A stretch of 59,178 nucleotides of DNA. Origin: Victivallales bacterium. Lineage in GTDB: Bacteria > Verrucomicrobiota > Lentisphaeria > Oligosphaerales > Oligosphaeraceae. Numbering within the stretch: the first letter of the stretch is position 1; each line of letters starts with the position of its first letter. Made by a program: the position numbers and the translations under genes. Positions 44,459-55,044 of this stretch are shown piece after piece. The DNA lies in contig JAGCSE010000300.1 of NCBI GenBank assembly GCA_017964325.1, positions 1-59,178 on the forward strand. The letters run 5' to 3'. The notes below the pieces were generated by a model that worked only from the letters and a program-made list of their open reading frames with translations, was not told the origin of the DNA and did not search any database.

Positions 44459-46957
44459 CTATGGCTGGAACGGTTCGAGATTCCAAATCTCCTCCGCGTA
44501 GTTCGATATCGTCCTGTCGCTGGAGAATTTGCCCGAACGGGCGATGTTGATCAGTGAACGCCGCAGCCATTCCTTTCTATCGCGATAGGTTTCATCAACC
44601 TTCGCCTGAATATCGATGTAAGACCGCAAGTCCTTCAGCACCATATAGAAATCACGTTTCATCAACGAGTCGAGCAAGTCGTTGTACTCGCCTGGATTGC
44701 CCATGCTGAAGACGTTCATGCGGATGTTGTCGATGGCGCGGCGGATTTCCATGTCCGATTCGTAGATTTCCTTCGGATTGTATGTGCTGCGATTGGCTTC
44801 GACTTCCTCCGCACGCATTCCGAAGATGAAGATGTTGTCCGGCCCGACTTCGTCATGGATTTCCACGTTGGCGCCGTCCATTGTGCCGACTGTCAGTGCG
44901 CCGTTGAGCATCAGTTTCATGTTGCCCGTGCCCGAAGCCTCCGTGCCAGCCAGCGATATCTGCTCGCTGACTTCCGCCGCTGGCATGATCCGCTCCGCCA
45001 ACGACACGCGGTAGTCGGGCAGGAACACGACTTTCAGCTTGCCGCGCAATTTCGCGTTGTCGTTCACCGCCTCCGAAATATGGTTGATGAGGCTGATGAT
45101 CTTCTTCGCGATTGCGTAGCCGGGAGCCGCCTTGCCCGCGAAGATGAACGTGCGCGGCACCATGTCGTAGTCGGGATTGTCAATTAGGCGGTTGTAGAGA
45201 ATAATAATGTATAGGGCAAGCATCAACTGCCGTTTGTATTCATGGATGCGCTTCACCTGCACGTCAAACAGTGAATCGATGTTCACGGGCACGCCGAGAG
45301 CCTCGCGGATGACTTTTGCAAGTTTCTTCTTGTTCTCCCGCTTGATGTCGTCAAGTTTCCTCAAGAAGTCATCGTCATCGACGAACTGTTCCAAGTTGCG
45401 CAGTTCTGCTAGGTTGCAAATCCAGCCAGAGCCAATCTTTTCCGTAATCAAGGCGGACAGTTCGGGATTCGCGCCAAGCAGCCAGCGGCGCTGCGTGATG
45501 CCATTCGTCATGTTTGTGAACTTGTCCGGGGCCATTTCCGCGAAATCCTTGAACAGACGAGTCTTGAGAATGTCCGAATGGATTTTTGCGACGCCGTTCA
45601 CCTTCGAGGCTCCGATGACCGCCAAATGCGCCATTCGCAACTGTTTGCCACGGTCTTCGTCGAATATGCTCATCCGCTTGATACGCTCCGTGTCTCCAGG
45701 ATACATCGAACGGACAAGCCCCAGGAAGCGGAAATTGATTTCCGAAATGATCTGGACATGGCGCGGCAACAGCCGTTGCATTAATGGAAGTCCCCATGTT
45801 TCAAGAGCTTCCGGCAGAATCGTGTGGTTCGTGTAGCCAACGCAGGCCGTCGTAATCTTCCACGCTTTGTCCCAATCCATTTCGTTTTCATCCACGAGAA
45901 TGCGCATGAGTTCGGGGATCACCAGCGTCGGATGCGTGTCATTCAACTGCATGAAAACCTTTTCCGGCAACGAATCCAACGAATTTTCGCGGAAGATATG
46001 ACGGCGCAGAATGTCCTGCAATGTGCAGGAGACGAAGAAATACTGCTGGCGAAGACGCAACTCCTTGCCCTGCTCCATGTTGTCGTTCGGATACAGGACT
46101 TTCGTCAACGTTTCGGCAGTCATCTTGTTCATGACCGCGCTCGCGTATTCGCCGCGGTTGAAATTCTCCAAGTCGATTTCATTATAAGCCTTTGCGGACC
46201 AAAGACGTAGCGTGTTCACTGTTTTGCCGCCGTAACCGATTACGGGAATGTCGTAGGGGACGCCGCAGACGTATTCGTCCGCCTCCCATTTCCAGATTTC
46301 ACGACCGTTTTCATGCAAAACCAATTGATGGCCGCCGAACTGGACGCGGACGCGGTCTTCAGGCCGCATGATTTCCCATGGATAACCGTCTCCCAGCCAG
46401 CTGTCTGGCTCCTCCAACTGCTCGCCCCGCTCAATGCGCTGGCGGAAGATGCCGTACTCGTAGCGCAGGCCGTACCCATAGCACGGCAGCCCCATCGTCG
46501 CCATCGAGTCCAGGAAGCACGCCGCCAAACGGCCAAGGCCGCCGTTGCCGAGACCTGCATCGACTTCCATCGAGCAGAGCTTCTCCCAATCCATGCCCTG
46601 CGCCTTCAACGCCCCCTTGCAGACTGCCTCCAGTCCCAAATTGATGACGTTATTCGTTATCAGCCGCCCAATTAGAAATTCCAACGACATATAATAGACC
46701 TGCCGCACGTTCGCGTTGTGGTACGACTCGATCCTGTCCCACCAACGTGTGATGATCTGATCACGTATCGCGTATGAAAACGCAAGGTAGCGTTCACTGT
46801 CCGTTACGCGCAAAGGATTCGCTCCCAACGTGTAACGTAAATGATACAAATACCCTTGCAGGAATGTGTCCACTTGCTTTTCAAGGCTCTTGCCCGACAA
46901 ATCCATGTCGGCGGCCATTTTCTTCATGATGTCATTGCTGTTCAATCGCTTTTTCAT
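44459..46957 (-). CDS. glgP: Glycogen/starch/alpha-glucan phosphorylase
   Basis: 832 residues from ATG 46957 (MKKRLNSNDIMKKMA), with AAGGGA 7 nt upstream; the frame extends to a GTG at 46975. Typical full-length phosphorylase with VDAGLGNGGLGRLAACFLDS, QLNDTHPTLVIPE, and the PLP-binding lysine in EASGTGNMKLMLNGAL. Reaction: alpha-1,4-glucan plus phosphate gives glucose-1-phosphate, in the cytoplasm. First gene of a nine-gene minus-strand run that ends at 35453. Confidence 0.95.
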   Translation of the reverse strand: MKKRLNSNDIMKKMAADMDLSGKSLEKQVDTFLQGYLYHLRYTLGANPLRVTDSERYLAFSYAIRDQIITRWWDRIESYHNANVRQVYYMSLEFLIGRLITNNVINLGLEAVCKGALKAQGMDWEKLCSMEVDAGLGNGGLGRLAACFLDSMATMGLPCYGYGLRYEYGIFRQRIERGEQLEEPDSWLGDGYPWEIMRPEDRVRVQFGGHQLVLHENGREIWKWEADEYVCGVPYDIPVIGYGGKTVNTLRLWSAKAYNEIDLENFNRGEYASAVMNKMTAETLTKVLYPNDNMEQGKELRLRQQYFFVSCTLQDILRRHIFRENSLDSLPEKVFMQLNDTHPTLVIPELMRILVDENEMDWDKAWKITTACVGYTNHTILPEALETWGLPLMQRLLPRHVQIISEINFRFLGLVRSMYPGDTERIKRMSIFDEDRGKQLRMAHLAVIGASKVNGVAKIHSDILKTRLFKDFAEMAPDKFTNMTNGITQRRWLLGANPELSALITEKIGSGWICNLAELRNLEQFVDDDDFLRKLDDIKRENKKKLAKVIREALGVPVNIDSLFDVQVKRIHEYKRQLMLALYIIILYNRLIDNPDYDMVPRTFIFAGKAAPGYAIAKKIISLINHISEAVNDNAKLRGKLKVVFLPDYRVSLAERIMPAAEVSEQISLAGTEASGTGNMKLMLNGALTVGTMDGANVEIHDEVGPDNIFIFGMRAEEVEANRSTYNPKEIYESDMEIRRAIDNIRMNVFSMGNPGEYNDLLDSLMKRDFYMVLKDLRSYIDIQAKVDETYRDRKEWLRRSLINIARSGKFSSDRTISNYAEEIWNLEPFQP

Positions 46958-47245
46958 TGTGTTTCCCTTTTCCACTGTTTTTCCAGCCTATTCTATTGCA
47001 AAATATTTAATATGTAGGCTATTGGCAAAAAAACAAACTTTTGACAGCCTCCCATGCAAGTTTTGCATCTATTTCCGCTAATAATTCGCCCTGCCGCCCC
47101 CTTTCCACATCCCATGAATTGATTTTCAGCACTTGATGCGATATTTTAATTAAATTTGCATTGTTATTATTGGTAAAAAAAGCCCACATCCCATGCCGAC
47201 TTTCGTCGGCGTGTTCTTCTTTTTCATTATCAGCAGGACTGTCAG
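46958..47245. other. Divergent intergenic region between glgP and the 2152-residue protein gene
   Basis: 288 bp with T-rich stretches. Holds the leader hairpin at 47192-47213 and an antisense 80-codon frame (47019-47261) with no coding signs. Both promoters should lie here but I could not fix clean boxes. Confidence 0.4.
47192..47213 (+). other. Hairpin in the leader of the 2152-residue protein gene
   Basis: CATGCCGAC-tttc-GTCGGCGTG, a 9-bp stem (one G-T pair) with a 4-nt loop, followed by TTCTTCTTTTT, 33 nt before the start. It could work as an attenuator or an upstream terminator. Confidence 0.4.
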
Positions 47246-50200
47246 ATGAACCGCTCGTCATTTTTCGCCATTCTCATCGTCGTCGCCGCATTGCAGGCTT
47301 TCTCCCTCGACTGGCCGCAAAACGCCGTCGAACTGAAAAAAATCCGCCATGACAATTTCGAGCTTCGCGCCTACCCGGCCGCAAACGCAAAGGATTTCAC
47401 GTTCGCGCTCGGCACGCCCGAAGCGGATTCCGCCACGCTGTTCTTCCAAAACAACCAAATGACCCTCCGCATCAGCGACGGCACGGTGGAAACCGCTGCA
47501 AACATTGCTCTCGACGGCAAGTCGCCGCTCATCGTCCGCCGCCACGGCCTCTGGCTCGAAATCCTAACGCCAACCAAACGACTCGTCCGCGTTCCCACGT
47601 TCGCAAAGCTGAAAGGACAGTCCGCCGTGACGAAAACCGATGACAAACCAGCCATCGAAAAGCTTGACTACCAACGTCTTGAGCCATTCGCTTTCGGCGA
47701 TGACTTCATGCGCACGGAAGAGGAGGCGAAGCAATGGGGCGTCTGGACGCCCGTTTCAGGCGAATGGAAAATCTACTCCGTCATGGAACGAATCCATGAA
47801 AATCCCGCCGCCCGCATCCGCGAAGGCTACGAGCCTGTCGCCGACCGCAGCCCCAACCCGTTCTGCCTCTCCGCCACAGCCCCCCAAGGTGAAGCCGTCA
47901 TCGTCACTGGCTATGATTTCTGGTGCGACTACGAGGCTTCCGTCTCCATCAAGCCGTTCCTTTCGCAATTCGGTCTGATTTTCGGCTATCTCGACGAAAA
48001 GAATTTCAACCGCATTGAATGGAATCTCCCCACGCTCGGTGATCGCGCCGCCGATCTCAAACTTATCAGCCGCGTAGATGGCAACGACAACACCATCCAG
48101 GCTGTCACCCTCATGGGCCGTTCAGAAACATGGTGGAAACTCGCCGTCAGGCTTTACGGAAATAAGTTACAAATCCTTCTGGATGATGCAGTTATCATGT
48201 CAAGTGAACATGACCCCAGATTTATCGGCGGCAAAATCGGCCTCTATGCCAAAGGCGCAAATGAAACCTTCTTCGACGACGTTGAAGTCAAGACCATCAC
48301 GGAGGCGTTTCTTGAAAAGGACATCTGCAAACTGCTCCATAACGCCGTCCTTTCCGCCAATCCAAACGCACGCGAAGACGATTTTTGGCATTACGAAAAC
48401 AAACCTGGCAGCCTGGTGTTTTTGCCGCCTAAATCCACATCCAATCGCGTGATGACCGCCATCGGCTACGATGATTGGCAGACACAACGTGTTAAAATCG
48501 AATTGCTTAACAGCAAGGCCAAGGGTGCACAGGGCCTCGCAGTCGGCAACAAACAGCAGTTCCACGCCATCTGGACAAGCGAAGACGGCGGCCAGATTCA
48601 GTTGAGGCTAGCTGACGGTGATTCAGAAAAAACACTTGTCGCCCTGCCCTTCCCGTGGAATGGCAAGACGCCGCTTAAACTCGCGGCGGACACGTCGTTC
48701 GCCAATTCCGTAACCGTATGGGCCAATGGCAAGTTGATGATTCGCCATCCCGTTCCCGCACAGGAACTTGGAGGAAAAGTCGCCATTCTTGCAGACAGTC
48801 CAGATGCACAATTCACCCGCCCTGTCCTGTTCGCCGCCCTGAACCGCGATTGGGAGCAAACGGTTGACATTGCGCGTTTTGCCAATGACCCCTTCATGCA
48901 GGGCTGGGCTTCTTCCCGCTACGCATGGATCAAGCAGGGCGACAAAGCCGATCAATCCTTCCCGCAGACACATATCTATACAGGCGACCTTTATGGAGCC
49001 TTTACGCTAAATGCCCCGATCCAACCCAATCTCAACTACCATTTTGGTGCGGATGACTGGAAATCGCCTGAATCCTATCTTCTGAAAACAGAATTGGATA
49101 CGACCACGCTGAAAGGCACGATCACCTTGCTCCGTGGCGATAAAATACTTGCATCATCGCCGTTTACATCAAAAGGCAAGACCGTCATTCCGGGCTCCCA
49201 GATTATCGACGAGAAGATCGGCGAACAGCCGCGCACGCCCGATACGGACTCTTACGGCAAGCTCTCCTTCCAAAAAGACGGCCATGCCTTCTGGGCTTCC
49301 ATCGACGGTGTCGAACTGTTCTGCGTCCATGACGACAAACCGTTGACAGGACGTTCTTTCGCCGTTGACATCCCCGCCATACTCGATTTCATCCACTTGG
49401 AACTGAAGCGCGAAAGCCTCAAAGACTACCTCTTTGAAAAGGCGGAAACGGACTGGATTCAGCTCGGCCGCTGGCAGGTCACCAACCGCTTCGCCTGCGA
49501 CCCGCGCTGGTCCCACATGAACGGCGAATCAAAAGGCACCGCCGCCCTCTGGTCGAAATTCGACCTCGACGGCGACTACACAATCGAATGTTTCGCGGGA
49601 ATGCGCATGCGGCAGGGCGAAATGCTCGAAGGAGCCAGTATGTCCTACCCGCGCGTCGGCGACATCAACGTCGCCTTGGACGGCGACGGCCATGAGCTGT
49701 TCTCCGGCTACAATCTCATCGTATCCGCCTGGGATGCAAAATGGTCTGAAAAATGGACGCAATTCTGGCGGCGGGACAAGGTCGTCACGCAGTCCGATGC
49801 GGAGCTAATCCCGCGCAACCGTTTCCGCGCGCCTGTAACCCGCGCCATAGCAGTCGATTATGATCCAGGCGGCCGCCCCGTCCACGGCGCATGGTACGCC
49901 TTGAAAATCCGCAAGACCGGAAACAACTACGATGTCTGGTTCGACAACACGTCCGTCTTTTCTTTCAACGAAAAGTCGCCGCTGGAGGCTGGCCGCCGCA
50001 TCGCCCTCTGGACACAGCACAACTCCATTGTGCTCGCCCGCGTGAAAGTTAACTACCGTCATTTCTCCCGCAAGGCGCCGTTGACGAACGAATTGGCGGA
50101 ATACAACGATGTCCGCCCCGATTTCCACCCACTCCAGCCTACGCAGCAAGAGGAACTGCCCGCCTTGAAAATCACTTCCTCGCCACGTTTGCTCGCGGCG

Positions 50201-53200
50201 TTTTGCCCGTTTTCGTCATGGAACGGCGACCAAAGCGCGGAAATAGCCTTTGACCTCTCCAAATCAAAGAATGTGGACGGCCAGGTTACCGACGTACCGT
50301 TTATTTTCCGCAACGCCAATTCAGGCGGTGATTTCGGAGCGAAAATTCATCTGGAACACGTTGATCTTCTGCAAATTACAAAATTGGAATTTGATTTCCA
50401 GGCATCGCCGAACGCCTTCGTCAACCTCTATTTCAGCATCTTCGAAGACCCTAGTAGCCGCTATTTCATCACGTTGACAGGCCCGGACTACGACGCCCCG
50501 AACCTCTATAAAATCGATGGTATCCAGAAGAAAAAGAACAACGAATGGTCGCATGTCTCCATCGACCTGAACCGCGCCATCCATGCAAAATATCCATGGC
50601 ACAAGTCATGGACGCTAAAATCCATGATGATTGGCATGCTCCATGAAGGCTATCTTAACGCTGGTCTAAACGGCAACCAACGTGGCGCGACCTACATGCT
50701 CCGCAACTTAAGGCTCTCATCCGTCCAATCTTCCAACGTCGCCACCAGATGGCTTGTCGCCCCCAATCAGCAACCGCCCGAATACCGCGCATGGTTCGCC
50801 ACCACCGATGACAACAGCCAAAAAGCCCCTGAATCCACCGCCGTCTGGAAAGACATCACGCATTTTTTCAAGCCTGCCTCCCCTGATGACAAATTCCTGA
50901 TCGTCGAAACAAAGCAAGAGGACGGTACATGGAAACGATTCATGTCATACGAACGCCCCCAACCAGCCTCAACGCCGCTCGTCGCCGAATATATCTCCCC
51001 AAAACCTGGCCAGCCGTGGGGCGGCAATCCCATCGTCATTCAATACAAAGGGCCTGAAGACGTCGTGCCGATTCTACCTGACGCAACCTTGCATATCGAC
51101 AAACAGTCCATGAATCTGAACTCCCTCAACACTGTCTATGACAGCGCAAAACGGACGTTGACCATCACGCCGCAATTCTCTGCGTTCAGCCCTGATTCAA
51201 AGGAACTTACATTCACATTCCTCTATCAGGACTGCGTCACGCTCCCAGCCGTGAAAACGCTCGCCAACGCCTTCGTGTTCGACCGCAAGCAGGACAAGAC
51301 TCCCCCGTCTCGCCCCATCGTCAAAGACGCCCGAACAGCTCTCGCGGGCCTCGCCTACCCTGCCCTCGAAGCCACCACGTCCCTATCCTCCAGTAAGGTA
51401 AAACTCAACTACGAACTGCGCGAAGACAACCAACTGCCCGCCGTCCGCGTCACTAACACCGTCTGCGGCGCGGATTCCGCCGTCAGGTTCCATCTCCCCT
51501 CTTTCTCCGCAAATGCCTATCCAATCCTCTCTTTTGACTACAACATCCCATCGCCGGACACCTATATCGATTTCTCCATCTTCGGCCCGACACGATGGAT
51601 TCTCGGCATGACCGACCACGATAAGCGCGACAACAACTATGTAGAATTGAACAACATCCAGGCGGACGGCAAATGGCACCGCCAAGTCGTCGGCCTCGAT
51701 TTTCTCCGCAATGACAATCCGTTCACCGCCCATCCCGATGGAGCCTCAAACTTCCCCGTCCAAGGATGGATAGCCAACGTGCTCGCCATCGGCAATTTCT
51801 ACTACTCCGGAACCGAGCCAGGAAGCACGTATTCCGTTTCCAACGTGAGACTTGCGCAAATCGCCACAACCGTCAACAAGCCCTTCGTGCTCAATTGGTC
51901 CGCAAACGACCCAAGCGGCATCGCAGGTTATAGCTATGTGTGGGACGACAAGGATGATACGATTCCAGACACCGTGCAGGACACCGCCGAAACCACCGCC
52001 TCTTTCGACAAGATGAAGCCATTCCTCCAATATTTCCACATCCGCGCCGTTGACACCAACGGCAACTGGGGCCCCGCCGCACATTATATGTATTATTTCG
52101 ACGACTCCATCCCGAAGGTCGTCGCCAGCTCGCCGACGACCACATCCAAATGTGCTCCCGACTCGCTTTCCGTCACGTTCAACAATGAATCTGGAGCCAT
52201 GAATTTCACCAACGCCTCCCTGACTGTCAACGGAACGGTGCGGACGCTGAACCGCTACAACACGCAGTTCGATCCGCATACCAAGACGTTGACGTGGAAT
52301 ATGTTATCCGACAACAACCTGCTCGGTGGCCCATTGGCGGACGGTGCCCCGTTCATCGCCAGCCTGAAAGGCGTCCGCAATATCACGGGAGTCGAAGCGC
52401 CGCCTGTCGAATGGTCATGGAATCTCGATTTCTCGCAGGACAAGACGCCGCCGCTGCCCCCCGCCGTCTCTACAATGGGAACCAACGCCTTCCGCCATGT
52501 CTCCCATTACTCCCCCAGCACGTCTCTCTGGAAAAGCACGAGAAACGCCCTCACGGAAATTGTCACAGATGAAATCACAAACTCCTCCTGCATCCAGATT
52601 TCCGTCGAAGACAACTACCGTCGATTCCTCTACACCATATCGCGAACCGCCAAGCTGTCGGAATTCCCATTCCTTTATTTCCGCTACCGCCTCATGCCTG
52701 GCACCAATGCAAATCTTTTCCTAAACGTTGGCGACGAAATGCTTACAATCAAAATGAATGGCAGCGACGAAAATGTCAAAACCGTCATCGGCAATATTCC
52801 CGATGCAAAGGACGACGGCCAATGGCATCAGGCCACACTCAATCTTCGCGAACTTATTGCCAAGGCCTTGCCCGACAAGAAAGAATACACGGTCTCCTCC
52901 CTCGTTTTCGGCGACTACAAAACACCAAAATCCCCCAAGGTCCTCCGTATCGACGATTTATCATTCGTTCCCGAACTCTCCCCCTTCCAACTTTTCTATT
53001 TCTCATCGACGGACGCCACAGGTATCGCTTCTTTCAACGCGGATTTGGTCAAATCTCCTGAAGAAGTGACACTGAGACAATTGAATCCCAAGCTCTTACG
53101 TTCACGGCTCCCTGTTGAGGTACCCGACAGCAAAGGGATATGGTATCTCGCCGCCCAAGCGCAGGATTGCGCAGGAAATCTCTCCGAAACCGTCCTCTAT

Positions 53201-53704
53201 CCATTCTATTGTTCGCAACCCGCCGTCTCCGACAGCAAGAACGACGGCCTTGAATATCTTTCCGACGGCTCGCCATGGCGTGTCCGCGCCACAAGTCCCA
53301 AAGACAAGCGTACTTACTGCTACAGCCGCGTAGCGAAGACTGGCCAGGGGAACACGCTTCTCGCCTCGCAGTTCATCGGTTACGCGAATCCCGACGTCAT
53401 CTTCCATCGCCGCATCGGCAAGACTCTCTCGCAGAATCCCCCCAAGCGTCTTCGGACGGATTTGTTCGCGGACACGAACGAATCCTACAAAATCTCCGCC
53501 GTCATGCTGGACGAGAATCTCGCCATCATAGTCGAATCGGAAGCCAAAACCATCAAGGCCGACGGCGCATGGCATCGTAAAGTCATCTTCAATCTCCCCG
53601 AATACACAGCGACTCCCGCCTTCTTCGGCTTCCGCATCCAAATGCAAGACAAATCCCGCGCGATTCTTACATTTGACAACATCAGACAAGTCAAGATAAA
53701 TTAG
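47246..53704 (+). CDS. Very large exported protein of unknown function with repeated beta-sandwich modules
   Basis: 2152 residues. Signal peptide 1-20 (AILIVVAALQAFSLDW). AGGA 8 nt upstream. Residues ~150-370 and again later look like concanavalin/LamG-type modules (DFMRTEEEAKQWGVWTPVSG, FGLIFGYLDEKNFNRIEWNL). Several later modules repeat a layout of a short beta region with a LSFDYNIPSPDTYIDFSIFG-like strand pair followed by DGKWHRQVVGL (also ITKLEFDFQASPNAFVNLYF, FPFLYFRYRLMPGTNANLF), and DKTPP linkers join Fn3/Big_5-like segments. No catalytic motif recognised. The modules suggest glycan binding at the cell surface. Thirty bp before the dehydratase gene, so likely one operon. Family unnamed by me. 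Confidence 0.8.
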   Translation: MNRSSFFAILIVVAALQAFSLDWPQNAVELKKIRHDNFELRAYPAANAKDFTFALGTPEADSATLFFQNNQMTLRISDGTVETAANIALDGKSPLIVRRHGLWLEILTPTKRLVRVPTFAKLKGQSAVTKTDDKPAIEKLDYQRLEPFAFGDDFMRTEEEAKQWGVWTPVSGEWKIYSVMERIHENPAARIREGYEPVADRSPNPFCLSATAPQGEAVIVTGYDFWCDYEASVSIKPFLSQFGLIFGYLDEKNFNRIEWNLPTLGDRAADLKLISRVDGNDNTIQAVTLMGRSETWWKLAVRLYGNKLQILLDDAVIMSSEHDPRFIGGKIGLYAKGANETFFDDVEVKTITEAFLEKDICKLLHNAVLSANPNAREDDFWHYENKPGSLVFLPPKSTSNRVMTAIGYDDWQTQRVKIELLNSKAKGAQGLAVGNKQQFHAIWTSEDGGQIQLRLADGDSEKTLVALPFPWNGKTPLKLAADTSFANSVTVWANGKLMIRHPVPAQELGGKVAILADSPDAQFTRPVLFAALNRDWEQTVDIARFANDPFMQGWASSRYAWIKQGDKADQSFPQTHIYTGDLYGAFTLNAPIQPNLNYHFGADDWKSPESYLLKTELDTTTLKGTITLLRGDKILASSPFTSKGKTVIPGSQIIDEKIGEQPRTPDTDSYGKLSFQKDGHAFWASIDGVELFCVHDDKPLTGRSFAVDIPAILDFIHLELKRESLKDYLFEKAETDWIQLGRWQVTNRFACDPRWSHMNGESKGTAALWSKFDLDGDYTIECFAGMRMRQGEMLEGASMSYPRVGDINVALDGDGHELFSGYNLIVSAWDAKWSEKWTQFWRRDKVVTQSDAELIPRNRFRAPVTRAIAVDYDPGGRPVHGAWYALKIRKTGNNYDVWFDNTSVFSFNEKSPLEAGRRIALWTQHNSIVLARVKVNYRHFSRKAPLTNELAEYNDVRPDFHPLQPTQQEELPALKITSSPRLLAAFCPFSSWNGDQSAEIAFDLSKSKNVDGQVTDVPFIFRNANSGGDFGAKIHLEHVDLLQITKLEFDFQASPNAFVNLYFSIFEDPSSRYFITLTGPDYDAPNLYKIDGIQKKKNNEWSHVSIDLNRAIHAKYPWHKSWTLKSMMIGMLHEGYLNAGLNGNQRGATYMLRNLRLSSVQSSNVATRWLVAPNQQPPEYRAWFATTDDNSQKAPESTAVWKDITHFFKPASPDDKFLIVETKQEDGTWKRFMSYERPQPASTPLVAEYISPKPGQPWGGNPIVIQYKGPEDVVPILPDATLHIDKQSMNLNSLNTVYDSAKRTLTITPQFSAFSPDSKELTFTFLYQDCVTLPAVKTLANAFVFDRKQDKTPPSRPIVKDARTALAGLAYPALEATTSLSSSKVKLNYELREDNQLPAVRVTNTVCGADSAVRFHLPSFSANAYPILSFDYNIPSPDTYIDFSIFGPTRWILGMTDHDKRDNNYVELNNIQADGKWHRQVVGLDFLRNDNPFTAHPDGASNFPVQGWIANVLAIGNFYYSGTEPGSTYSVSNVRLAQIATTVNKPFVLNWSANDPSGIAGYSYVWDDKDDTIPDTVQDTAETTASFDKMKPFLQYFHIRAVDTNGNWGPAAHYMYYFDDSIPKVVASSPTTTSKCAPDSLSVTFNNESGAMNFTNASLTVNGTVRTLNRYNTQFDPHTKTLTWNMLSDNNLLGGPLADGAPFIASLKGVRNITGVEAPPVEWSWNLDFSQDKTPPLPPAVSTMGTNAFRHVSHYSPSTSLWKSTRNALTEIVTDEITNSSCIQISVEDNYRRFLYTISRTAKLSEFPFLYFRYRLMPGTNANLFLNVGDEMLTIKMNGSDENVKTVIGNIPDAKDDGQWHQATLNLRELIAKALPDKKEYTVSSLVFGDYKTPKSPKVLRIDDLSFVPELSPFQLFYFSSTDATGIASFNADLVKSPEEVTLRQLNPKLLRSRLPVEVPDSKGIWYLAAQAQDCAGNLSETVLYPFYCSQPAVSDSKNDGLEYLSDGSPWRVRATSPKDKRTYCYSRVAKTGQGNTLLASQFIGYANPDVIFHRRIGKTLSQNPPKRLRTDLFADTNESYKISAVMLDENLAIIVESEAKTIKADGAWHRKVIFNLPEYTATPAFFGFRIQMQDKSRAILTFDNIRQVKIN

Positions 53705-53733
53705 CCAATCCGCTCTGCGCCTTCATAGAAAAA

Positions 53734-54897
53734 ATGAAAATCACCAAAATCGAACCACTGCTCGTCGGCGCCCCCACTCCAGGCTGCGGCCTGCTCTCCA
53801 ACCGCAATTATTTCTATATTCTCGTCCATACGGACGAAGGCATCACAGGCCTCGGCGAAGCGACGCTCGAAAGCCATGACGACTCACTTCTCGGCGTCCT
53901 GACCGACCTTTCCGATCTCGTCATCGGCCAGAACCCTCTTGACGTAGGACTCCTTGTCCAACATCTTTTCAAGGAGCGTTTCTGGAAAGGCGGTGTCGTG
54001 AAAGCCTCCATCATTTCCGGCATCGAACTCGCCTGTTGGGACATCAAGGGAAAAGCCCTCGGCAAGCCAGTTTATGAATTGTTCGGCGGCAAAATCCGCG
54101 ACAAAATCCGCGTCTATGCCAACGGCTGGACTGGCGGCGCCACCGATCCCGCCGTCATCAAAGACAAGGCGGCTGAAGCCATCGCCGCTGGCTACAAGGC
54201 CTTCAAATTCAGCCTAGCTATTCCGACATGGCCGCTTCGCGACCTCGAAACCGTCAAACACATCCGCAAAGCCGCCGAAACCATCCGCGACGCCGTCGGC
54301 CCAGACGCCCCACTCCTCTTCGATGGCCATGGCCGTTACGACAGCGACCTCGCCATCCAGATCGGCCATGCCTTGGAAGACCTCAACCTGCTGTTCTTCG
54401 AAGAACCTGTCCAACCGGAGGACGAAGAAGGCATGGCACGTGTCTCATCCAACGTCAACATTCCGATTGCAGCGGGCGAACGCCTCACGCTCAAACAGGA
54501 GTTCCGCCGACTGCTTCAAACCCGCGCCGTTTCAGTCGTCCAGCCTGATCTTGCGCATTGCCATGGATTTATGGAAGGCGCCAAAATCGCCGCCATCGCC
54601 GAGTCCTTCAACGGCTTTGTCGCGCCGCACTGTCCGATGAGCCCCGTCATCACGGCCATTTCATTGCATCTCGACGCCATCGCCCCCAATTTCCTGATCC
54701 AGGAGCGACTTTTCCTCAACGACTGGCGCAACGCCGTCATCACGGAGCCGCTCGTCGTGAAAGACGGCTTCCTCGAACTGAACGACAAGCCCGGCTGGGG
54801 CGTCGAGCTCGACATGGATTTGTGCCGCAGCCATCCGCGCATCATCGCCGGCACTCCCTCCCTGCATCGACAGGACGGCTCCCTCGCAGATTGGTGA
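53734..54897 (+). CDS. Enolase-superfamily sugar-acid dehydratase (mandelate racemase/DgoD-like)
   Basis: 387 residues. Metal-binding Asp197 with His199 in LLFDGHGRY (the D-x-H pair of galactonate-type dehydratases), Glu223/224 in FFEEPVQ, Glu249 in IAAGERL, and general-acid His299 in PHCPMSP. Length fits the family. It should abstract a proton alpha to a carboxylate and lose water, converting an aldonic acid such as galactonate to a 2-keto-3-deoxy acid. Exact substrate not provable. No ribosome binding site seen, consistent with translation coupled to the long gene upstream. Confidence 0.86.
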   Translation: MKITKIEPLLVGAPTPGCGLLSNRNYFYILVHTDEGITGLGEATLESHDDSLLGVLTDLSDLVIGQNPLDVGLLVQHLFKERFWKGGVVKASIISGIELACWDIKGKALGKPVYELFGGKIRDKIRVYANGWTGGATDPAVIKDKAAEAIAAGYKAFKFSLAIPTWPLRDLETVKHIRKAAETIRDAVGPDAPLLFDGHGRYDSDLAIQIGHALEDLNLLFFEEPVQPEDEEGMARVSSNVNIPIAAGERLTLKQEFRRLLQTRAVSVVQPDLAHCHGFMEGAKIAAIAESFNGFVAPHCPMSPVITAISLHLDAIAPNFLIQERLFLNDWRNAVITEPLVVKDGFLELNDKPGWGVELDMDLCRSHPRIIAGTPSLHRQDGSLADW

Positions 54898-54920
54898 CCA
54901 TTTGGCCTCTGTCTTATGTA

Positions 54921-54938
54921 CCTCTGCGCCTCTGCGTT
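54921..54938. repeat. CCTCTGCG dispersed motif, copy 2
   Basis: CCTCTGCGCCTCTGCGTT, as in copy 1 at 12376-12400. Confidence 0.7.
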
Positions 54939-54988
54939 ATAACCGCCGCATTAAAGACTTATAAGAATCACACAAAAGTTTTTTGAAA

Positions 54989-55012
54989 ATAGTTTGTATT
55001 TTTGCAAACTAT
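54989..55012 (+). promoter_or_regulatory. Probable operator of the AbiE-like pair
   Basis: Perfect inverted repeat ATAGTTTG (54989-54996), 8-nt spacer, CAAACTAT (55005-55012), ending 32 nt before the chosen start. AbiEi-type antitoxins repress their own promoter by binding inverted repeats (family knowledge). Confidence 0.65.
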
Positions 55013-55044
55013 ATCATATATTAAACTTTGAGGTGATCATGATT

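Noticed and set aside
47019..47261. Antisense 80-codon frame between glgP and the 2152-residue protein gene
   Set aside because: Overlaps the leader and start of the plus-strand gene, has low-complexity NNNN residues and no ribosome binding site.
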